Of a stretch of 64,000 nucleotides of DNA, positions 53,351 to 61,740 are shown in pieces. The stretch is from Melitaea cinxia. Its lineage: Eukaryota; Arthropoda; Insecta; Lepidoptera; Nymphalidae. The stretch spans positions 1,116,001 through 1,180,000 of the forward strand of contig NC_059407.1 of NCBI RefSeq assembly GCF_905220565.1, written 5' to 3'. Both the position numbers and the translations under genes were made by a program. Position 1 is the first letter of the stretch. Each line of letters opens with the position of its first letter. The notes under the pieces were generated by a model that ran no database searches, was not told the DNA's origin, and worked only from the letters and a program-made list of their open reading frames with translations.

Positions 53351-54843
53351 TAAAAAAAAATTAGCACCGTTACTCCGTGCCGTTAGTCGTGGCTCCCGCT
53401 TTTAAGGCTGTTTCTCTGAGATGAGGCGGATATGATTATTTATTTATTATCTTATATTACTGCACAGTTTGGGGGACACTTAAAGCCATAGAACCTTGTC
53501 TACTAACCTAACATATATTTGATATAAGAATATATTTGATATAGGATATATCGTGTAAAAGCAGTGACAAGCCACTTCTACTTTGGAGCTTTTAAGGATT
53601 ATATACTACCTCCACACTTGAACATTTTTTTATATATAATTAAAATATTTTTTACAATAGATTGTTTGCGATTTAAAAGTTTTATTGAACTGTTTTTCTA
53701 AGCATATATATATATCACTTGATAATAATAATTAATTAGCGTGAGAGTAAGCTTCGACTGTATTAGAAATGTGGGCTAAGTATATGGTATTGTAAATTGT
53801 TTAACTACTTAAACAACTGACATGATTCGTTTTCTGCACCGGAAAATAGGAAATGTATTAAATTTGGTGCTATAACTACCCAATATTCTACGGTTCTACT
53901 CAATATTCATATGCCTAGAATTTTTAATAGCAATGGTTCATGTTACGCAGTTAATTAAATGAAAAGATATATATATGTGTATACTCTCTGAAAATGAAAT
54001 AAAATATTTCATCTACCGGAAAGATTGAAAACAAATTATTATTAGTTTTAATCTTTCACGGCTATTTTATTTTCATTATAATTTCGTTTAACCGCGCATT
54101 TACCGCAATCACTATTTTGAAACTCTCGATATTTCAGTGACGTTGCAGAGGATATGGAGATTAATAAACATAACAAACAAAAAATAAAATTAAACAAAGT
54201 AGACTTGTAACCAAAAACTTATCTATAATTTTTTTTTGAGTTTTATGCATTGATTGATGTAGATTTTACCAATTTATATTCCGATATAAATATAATAGTA
54301 GTAGTCTGATTTTAAGTCCTTACTCCAAATTTACCGTGGTGTCTGAACGTGGGACTCAAGCGGAGGAGAGCCACAATTTCGCATTGTTATCACATATTCA
54401 AGGTTCAGTTATGAATTTGTGAACGTTCATGAGCTATTCATTACGTTCAAAGGTTAAGTTCACATGCATTTGATTGTTATATTATTTAATGTGTGTCAGA
54501 TTAATGAATTAGCAATGATCCTTGTGTGACCTATAATGTATTTTTCATATGATTTATTTAGATGAGTTTTTCATAACGATTTTTAAAAGGTACATATGCT
54601 ATAGTTACGCTTAAATCAAAAATTTTAATTTAATTTTTGATGTATAGTCTGCATAAAATATCTTTAAAAACAAACAACACAACAAACAAAAAGGTATAAC
54701 AAAAAATAGTCTCATAGTCAAAATATTTCACTGTTAATTACTAGGTACCAAAAATTTTCAAAAATCAGCGATATGCTATCATAATTTATATTTCTTTTAT
54801 TGTAATGGCCTCGTTCACACAAATTCCACGCTATTTAACGTGA
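53351..54843. other. AT-rich spacer, nothing recognised
   Basis: No gene or repeat family is recognised. Confidence 0.5.
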
Positions 54844-54861
54844 TTTTGTACCGGTACAAAA
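54844..54861. promoter_or_regulatory. 18-bp perfect palindrome
   Basis: TTTTGTACCGGTACAAAA is fully self-complementary and centred on ACCGGT, a core seen in Grainyhead/CP2-type sites. About 15 bases further is CAATTAATTG, a homeodomain-like palindrome. Function is speculative. Confidence 0.3.
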
Positions 54862-55104
54862 ATATTTGTCGATCAATTAATTGTCGTGAGAGATCGAGTC
54901 TTGAACTGTAACGCGATATCAATGGAAGCCAGATTAACTTATTCGTTGTCATTAAACATGACACAAAATAAAAATATGCTAGCGTTATAAATGTTAGTGC
55001 TTAACACTTAATGGCTTCCAGTAATATGAAAACCTTCGCCGAGGGACTAGAGACCAATTATCTTTTTTTTACTATACTTTTTTCTAAAATTTCTACGATT
55101 CGAG

Positions 55105-55240
55105 TACAAGCCCCGGGGTGCAGAAATACGGCGCTGCTTGAGAGCGTTGCTATTTAGCTGTGATCTTCTGTAAGGTTAAGGTGATTCCCAAGCGGGCTGA
55201 TTTCAATTTGAGCCCAATATCTCCTGCTGTGGCATACCTC
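55105..55240 (+). repeat. Lep-B partial copy
   Basis: 'gcgctgcttgagagcgttgc', 'ttagctgtgatcttctgtaa', 'aagcgggctgatttcaattt', 'ctcctgctgtggcatacctc'. Diverged. Confidence 0.6.
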
Positions 55241-55716
55241 AATGAAACTGTAATAGCTTCATTGTCATTGTATTACATATTATATGTTATTGTATATTGA
55301 ATTTTAGTAAAATAGAAATTGCTATCGTTTGTTGTTGTTTATCCTCATGCGTTTGAACAGCATGATGTATCTCAAATCGTTTGGTATATTAATGGCAAAC
55401 GAATATTTATAATAGTGGAATGTTTGCCCTAACACGAATAAACAAAACATGAAAAAATCAGTAATTCTTACTAAGTCAGTGCTAAAGAATCAGTAAGATT
55501 GGTTCTTCGAATTAAATGTTAGCCTTTTATTGATTTTACACAGATGTAAGCTAACCGTTTTTATACTGATATGGAGATTTAGTGAAATCTCGGGTTAAGC
55601 CATATTGTGTTTGGTAATTAGAATGTGCGTTAGTGATTTGAAAGTAAGCTAATATCCATATAAAACATGAATGAAATAGGAGGTCGTTAAGTACTGCTAA
55701 ATGTAAGACAATTTTT
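55241..55716. other. AT-rich spacer, nothing recognised
   Basis: No gene or repeat family is recognised. Confidence 0.5.
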
Positions 55717-55997
55717 TTATACAACTAGGTCGGTAAACAAGCGTACGGCCCACCCGATGGCAAGCGATTACCGTAGCTAATAGACGCCTGCACACCAGAA
55801 GCATCGTTAGCGCGTTGCCGACCCTACCCTTATTCCTCTCAGGAGCTCTGGTCACCTTAATCACCTCAGGTACACAACACTGCTTTAAGGCAATATTATT
55901 TAGCTGTGATTTTCTGAGTTCGAGATACTTCCCCAGATACGCTGCTCAAGATTTTGAACAGGATATAACATGGTGGTCCGTACCTCGGTTTGTGTAA
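55717..55997 (+). repeat. Lep-B interspersed repeat, near full-length
   Basis: 'tatacaactaggtcggtaaa', 'gcgtacggcccacccgatgg', 'atagacgcctgcacaccaga', 'caggagctctggtcacctta', 'cttccccagatacgctgctc', 'gtccgtacctcgg'. Confidence 0.75.
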
Positions 55998-56217
55998 TTT
56001 TTTTAAAGTATTAAAACTTCATTACTGGCAGTTGAGGTACTTAGTGAAATAGTTACTTACTGTGACATATTTAGTTTATTATTGACAATACCAAAGTATA
56101 TACTGATCAAATAGATATGTAAGTCATTGTGACAATTTCATTGTTAATGTAAATGTGAAAAAAAAACTACGGTTTTGTTGTCACATTAGTATAAAACATT
56201 TATACATATATATACGA

Positions 56218-56309
56218 CTAGCCCGTTGGCGCACTTTGTAGTGCTTTCTGCTCCGAGGGTTGTGGGTTCGATTCCCACCCCGAGTCTGGGTGTAATATGA
56301 ATATTTATG
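56218..56309 (+). repeat. SINE-B, left part, interrupted
   Basis: Head 'ctagcccgttggcgcacttt', B box 'gtgggttcgattcccacc', 'gagtctgggtgtaatatgaa'. The family sequence resumes after 56608. Confidence 0.8.
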
Positions 56310-56320
56310 TATGTATTATT

Positions 56321-56597
56321 CGATCCCCGCACATGACAAACATTTGTATTGGTCATACAGCTGTTTGCCGTGGTCTGAGTGTTTGTGCAGTCCTTGTGGG
56401 TCTCCCCACCGTGCCTCGGAGAGCACGTTAAGCCGTCGGTCCCGGTTGTTATCATGTACACCTGATAGCAATCGTTACTCATAGTAAGGAATATATCTGC
56501 CAACCCACATTGGAGCAGCGTGGTGGATTAAGCTCTGATCCTTCTTACATGGGGAAAGAGGCCTATGCCTAGTAGTAAGATATTACAGGCTGAAGCG
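56321..56597 (+). mobile_element. 5'-truncated SINE-A inserted into SINE-B
   Basis: Starts inside the B box ('cgatccccgcacatgacaaa') and ends 'gatattacaggctgaagcg'. TATGTATTATT at 56310-56320 and 56598-56608 is an 11-bp target-site duplication. A 105-codon antisense frame across it is incidental. Confidence 0.9.
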
Positions 56598-56608
56598 TAT
56601 GTATTATT

Positions 56609-56750
56609 TATAAGTATGTTTATCGAAAAAAAAAAATGTAGCTATACCAGTCGGCTGTTACCTATAACACAAGCATTAAGTTGCTTACTTTAGGAACAGA
56701 CGACCGTGTGTGTATTGTGTAGATATTTATTATTTATTAATTATTTATCT
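56609..56750 (+). repeat. SINE-B, right part
   Basis: 'cagtcggctgttacctataa', 'acacaagcattaagttgctt', 'gacgaccgtgtgtgtattg', then (ATTT)-rich tail. Continues the copy broken at 56309. Confidence 0.8.
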
Positions 56751-56954
56751 AAGAAAATAACAACCATTTTGGGATACAGGAGCAAGCGGTGACGAATGCT
56801 AAATTTTAAGTTTTCTTTTTCAATATACTGGCTTATTGCTTTGAGAAAAATATCGAGCTAAATATATCAGTCAATCTCGATGATTCTGATGACATTGAAG
56901 ATACAGAAGCTACTTATTTATTACTTATTTATATTATTTATTTATATGTAATTA

Positions 56955-57182
56955 AAAAGCCGACCGATGGCGGGATAACCATCCAATTGCTGGTTTTGAA
57001 ATACACAGGCCGAAGACGGGCAGCAGCGTCTTCGGTGTGACAAAGCCAGCCCTGCGGTCACCAACCCGCCCAGCATGGTGACTATGGGCAATACACATGA
57101 GTTCACGCCATTTCTGGCGCAAACTTGTGGAGGCCTATGTCCAGCAGTGGACTGTGATAGGCTGAAATGATGGTGATGATCT
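56955..57182 (+). repeat. Family R 3' part
   Basis: 'gccgaccgatggcgggataa', 'gaagacgggcagcagcgtct', 'gtccagcagtggactgtgat', ending 'aggctgaaatgatggtgatg'. A 107-codon antisense frame is incidental. Confidence 0.75.
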
Positions 57183-58794
57183 CTTTCGTGTCCCGATTTG
57201 AAATCATCTGTATCAATTGACACAACTAAATGCATTCTAACCAATAATTGAATTGCATTGAACATTAAATATGTGTAATAAAAATAGTAAAAGTCCTATA
57301 TTTTAGAAAACAAAACTTTTAATAAATAAAACAATCAAGATAGAACCACAACCATGGTGTACAATCAATAACAAAGTTCAATAGCCTCTCGTGGAAAAAA
57401 ACAAAACAGTCCCCAGGTAAGCGCGCTAGTGTACTCATACTATGCTCATATGTTTTCAGATCACGTCCACCTTAAGCCAAAAGATCTGCAAAAAAAGTGT
57501 TAAGCGGCGCGTGCGTCGCTGCTACCTACAAAACCTCCTACTTATTATAATAATCTTATGCGATTGTTTCACAGCGTATAGATGTTAAGGAATTGGTATG
57601 AGACGGTTATCTTAATCGTTTGAGGAGTTTTGACTTTGTCATTTATGCTTTTATTAAATTTATTTTTTGTGTGTAATAGCGTGTTAAAGGTTATTTTAGT
57701 TATAGGTATTGTTATAAAACGATTATTTCAATCGTTTACATTTCTAGTTTCAACTTTGTTATATTTTTTTTAATGTAAATTATTGATTTTCTTAAGTCTA
57801 CAAATATTGGCCAAACTATTAAATTAATTGAAGTTCTTTATTTACTTTTTTTGGCACGTTAGGGAAAAATGATGAGAGTAAATTTTTACAATGCGCGCGC
57901 ACACCGTCACATAAAACCGACACCCTGAAGTTAGATAGTCAACGAAGAAGAAGCTAGCCACGTGAAGTAGTCTAGCCAATGAAGTAAAACTTCTTACGTG
58001 CGTACATAAGTACACACACATTTTTTTATCTTATTTTATATTATATTATTTTTCCGAATATGTATTATTTTTTTGATACTATTTTTGCAGAAGTATCACT
58101 TCATTGACCAGTGTCATCGAACGTATTATCAATGTAATATTTTTATTATAATTCAAGAAATTTCTTTGTTAGTTCTTTTTATTGCTAGATTTAGATTCAC
58201 GCCGAGTCTGGCGATAATCGTAACTTTGTTTATTGAATGAATGAAATTGTCTCTTTGTATGCAAGAATTTAAGTACATTTTTCTTTATATTTTTTAATTT
58301 CAAGTTCAATTATGTTCAATGAAACTTGACTGGTAAAAAGTGACTTGTTATTTTTATCATTTAAATTGTAATAATTGTTCGGTGGATGTCCAAACATGTC
58401 CAAACAACGGTGTGCAAATATTAAATATCAATGTGGTTCAATACAATATATTTTTAACATTAACTGTAGATTATTTATTATTGAATTATTAATTAAATTG
58501 TTTATACACTATTCAATTATTTATAGATTATTAATATATGTTATAATTTCTGCCTAAAACTATACAACTAATATTAATATAATTGAAAAAAAAATTAAAT
58601 TATTTGTACATTTTTAATATAATTATATTATAAGTTCTTCCTAAAACTATATAATTAACATTACCATAATTAAAAAAAAATATTAAATTATTTATACATT
58701 ATTAATATATGATATAATTTCTTCCTAAAACTATGTAATTAATATTACCATAATTAATATGTTTCTTAGATGTCACGTACTTCGTATATAAATC
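57183..58794. other. AT-rich spacer with a local repeat
   Basis: No gene is recognised. A degenerate family E end may lie at 57958-58005 ('gaagtaaaacttcttacgtg'). Around 58550-58750 a roughly 90-base AT-rich unit ('ttcctaaaactatataatta') recurs two to three times. Confidence 0.4.
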
Positions 58795-58850
58795 TCCTAC
58801 ATGGAGAAAGATGCCAATGTGTAACAGTGAGACGTTACAGACTGAATTGA
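58795..58850 (+). repeat. SINE-A tail fragment
   Basis: 'ctcctacatggagaaagatg' and 'cagtgagacgttacagactg' match the diverged 3' end of SINE-A. Confidence 0.45.
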
Positions 58851-59171
58851 TGAACAGTTTTAATTCTACGGGACATACTGATTTTAAGTCGCTTCATGAC
58901 TTTTGGGTCGGCATCATTGCTGAAATATCGGTAGTTAAAAAGACAATCGTAGTAAGCCCTAAAATAAAAGTATTTAAGTATTTATATGTATAAAATATAT
59001 ATGTTCGTTAATGTTTTCCGTTCATTACCATCCACATTTAAATAATGTTGTTATCCCTCGAGAGGCGTGTCGGCTACCGTGCGCGACCCTCGGTCGCTAA
59101 TTACCATCTCTAGACTAGGTCTAGTTGGAGTCGGAATAATGGATGTGGTATCGGTATAAAAAATATATCTG
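58851..59171. other. Spacer, nothing recognised
   Basis: No gene is recognised. A GC-richer spot 'gtgtcggctaccgtgcgcga' lies near 59070. Confidence 0.45.
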
Positions 59172-59207
59172 TATAAATATTACAGAGCTGAAAAGTTTGT
59201 TTAGTTC
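59172..59207 (+). repeat. Family H3, left part
   Basis: 'tataaatattacagagctga' and 'aaagtttgtttag' match the start of the H3 copy at 37953. It is interrupted by a SINE-B. Confidence 0.5.
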
Positions 59208-59457
59208 TTTAGTAAATAATAAATAAATATCTTTAAGATACGCACGGTCGTATGTTACTACAGTAAGCAACTTAATGCTTGTGTTATATATTATAGGTAA
59301 CAGTTGACTGTTATAGCTAAATATTTTTGATAAATATACATAGAAATAATACATACAAAAATATATTAATAAAAATATTAATTGCAGACTCGGATGGCAA
59401 TCGAAATCGCGACCCACGACACAGAAAGCAGGGCCACTACAAACTCCACAGGCTAGT
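59208..59457 (-). repeat. SINE-B inserted in family H3
   Basis: Minus orientation: 'tagcctgtggagtttgtagt', 'gcgatttcgattgccatccg', 'taatgcttgtgttat' on the plus strand, and an A/T-rich tail on the left. A 98-codon antisense frame is incidental. Confidence 0.65.
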
Positions 59458-59560
59458 CAACTGGTTCGAATAAAAAAGTATTTTTTTTATTGGTTAGCTC
59501 ATTTACCGAGGAAGACCGTAAGTAATTTTTATTAAATTGAAACCGCGGGATACGGCTTGT
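59458..59560 (+). repeat. Family H3, right part
   Basis: 'ttggttagctcatttaccga', 'ggaagaccgtaagtaatttt', 'aaccgcgggatacggcttgt' continue the H3 sequence. Confidence 0.5.
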
Positions 59561-59882
59561 CTGAAAATATACTTGTATATATATTGACGTAAAAAATTAT
59601 GGTACGATGTGCAACAGGCCACTAGTATTTAATAAGGATCAGGATTTCTTTCATAGAATACATAAGAAAAACATCGATTTTTGAAGTGTAAATTTATGTT
59701 AAATTGATAAAAGTTCCCGTAAAGTCGTTGATCAGAACCTTAAGGATGTTTGTAATTAAAATGAAAAAAAAAATGATTAGGGATAGAAGTATAGACGAGA
59801 AGGAATAATAAAATTGTAACACCAAGTTTCCGTCTGAGAAAAATAAACGTCTCATTTCTGCGTTATAGTATTCATTATCACT
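59561..59882. other. AT-rich spacer, nothing recognised
   Basis: No gene or repeat family is recognised. Confidence 0.45.
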
Positions 59883-60230
59883 TCATCATCATCATCATCA
59901 CTTCACAGTCCACTGCTAAACATAGGCCTCCACAAGTTCGCACCAAATTTTGGCGCAAACTCATGTGTGTTGCCCATAGTGACCACGCTGGGCAGGCGGG
60001 TTGATAACCGCAGGGCTGGCTTTGTCGCACCGAAAACGCTGCTGCCCCGTCTTCGGCCTGTGTATTTCAAAGCCAGCAGTTGGATGGTTATCCCGCCATC
60101 GGTCGGTCAGTTTCTTAATTTCCAAGGTAGTAGTGCAACTGTGTTATCACTTAGTCGCCTCTTACGACAGCCACGGCAAGAGAGGGGGTGGCTATATTTT
60201 TTAATGCCGTAGCCAAACAGCTTGTGGTAT
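59883..60230 (-). repeat. Family R repeat, long copy
   Basis: (CATCAT)n, 'cagtccactgctaaacatag', 'accacgctgggcaggcgggt', 'tggatggttatcccgccatc', 'tagtcgcctcttacgacagc', 'gagagggggtggctatattt'. The 3' end is on the left. Frames of 67-81 codons are incidental. Confidence 0.75.
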
Positions 60231-60293
60231 TCGGATTTATAATAAAAACTCACAAAGAATGTTGCATATCTGAACATAAATTAAAAAAGAAAA

Positions 60294-60590
60294 ATGGTAA
60301 TAATAATGACATCTTTAAACAAATTTTGGTGCAAAGTTTATGACTGGTTTATTGCCTTACTTATTGCTGCTTTTCTTTTCTTTCTGTATTTTGGTAACAG
60401 AGCTACAATAGAATGGAGTGTCATCCTTTTAAGCCTTATAACAATAATACTTGCCATACAACAAAATAAAACAGGAGAAAGCAGCCCAGCAATTAAACCG
60501 TTCTTCGTGAAATATAACAGTTATTGTTTTTGTTTTTATTGTTATGGGGTGCCTGTATCTTTTCTTGTAAAAAAAAAAAAACAGTTATAG
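60294..60590 (+). other. 98-codon hydrophobic ORF of unknown origin
   Basis: Encodes a short protein with two adjacent hydrophobic segments at about residues 17-34 (WFIALLIAAFLFFLYFG) and 40-56 (IEWSVILLSLITIILAI). A polar stretch QQNKTGESSPAIKPFF follows, and the end is read through a poly(A) run (60570-60582). The composition looks more protein-like than the surrounding frames, and an alternative frame continues past the poly(A). I recognise no family. It could be a small membrane protein exon, a retrocopy relic or chance. Confidence 0.3.
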
Positions 60591-61305
60591 CCCATGAGCG
60601 GCTGTTGCATTGTTTAAATAATTTTCTATGGTTCTTAAGTTCTTCTATCAAAAGATTTGAACACTTTGTATATTACGATTTAGGGTTAAGACTACATTTA
60701 ATTTTTTAATATATTATTCGAAAAATTAAATACTTTTTTAAAGTACATCTGTTTTGACATTTACACATCCTTGACAATTAGGGTTACTATACTGTCTCAT
60801 TGTCTTCCATTGGCTTTGTCACGTGCATATTACAAAAAAAACCCATGCACACTATTACTACCTTATTATATCAATACTAAAGTTCATAATTGAATGCCAA
60901 AAGTGCATTAATACAGTTTGTGATAATCCATAAAACCACAAATATGATTACAGTTCTTTTCATTCTTATTCCAAAGTAATAAAAGCTATTATTGTTTGTT
61001 TACATTTCGATTTGGTTTATGTCGAGTAAAGAGGTTCTAATGCATTGTATGCATCCATCATTATTCATGAGAATTGTTGTGTTTTTGGTAGTAGTGTTAC
61101 AGTTGACGTTTCTTGTTTAACGTGTATTTGTGGGTTCTATTTAATTTAATTTTTTGTGTTCGTTTGTGAATGACGAAAGGACATATGACATTTCCTCGAA
61201 TTTCGTTTGAAACGTAGCATTCTTTTGTTTTAATGATATTGCAAGTATTTTGTTTACTTTATGCTGTGTCATTTATTTTAACCATCAGCACAGCAGTCAA
61301 TATTA
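60591..61305. other. AT-rich spacer, nothing recognised
   Basis: No gene or repeat family is recognised. Confidence 0.45.
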
Positions 61306-61629
61306 TCTATACAAATAAATAAAATTGGAGTGTCTGTTTGTAATATTAAAATAACCGGTTTTTACTAAATGCATATGGATGTATGTATACACGGTACATA
61401 TACCAAAATAACATTTTCTATAATTTTTGTCTGTCTGCCTGTCTGTTTGTTTGGACCGATTGGAGTTGGACCGATTTTGACGGGACTTTTACTGGCAGAT
61501 AGTTGATGTAATAAGGAGTAACTTAGGCTACTTTTATTTTAGACTTTTTTTTTTATTTTATAACTCTGCGAACTGAAAAATAGCTTTTTTTGTTAAATTC
61601 TATGCGGACAAAGTGGCGGGCACAGCTAG
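61306..61629 (+). mobile_element. Short Helitron-like element, family H2
   Basis: Starts TCTATACAAATAAAT after an A, ends 'gtggcgggcacagctag' followed by T, with CTAG at 61626-61629. Interior: 'ttggagtgtctgtttgtaat', 'gaccgattttgacgggactt', 'ttactggcagatagttgatg'. Close match to 32826-33150. No coding capacity. Confidence 0.8.
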
Positions 61630-61740
61630 TCTAAACTAACATTATAAGAATTGACAATTGGTTTGTTTATTTAAATACTAATCTTAGCATCTGTTATAAG
61701 TTTATTTAGATGGTTGTAAACTATTTAGATCACCTACAAT

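Noticed and set aside
56942..57265. 107-codon frame on the minus strand
   Set aside because: Antisense of a family R fragment; the same peptide appears from other R copies, reflecting the repeat and not a gene.
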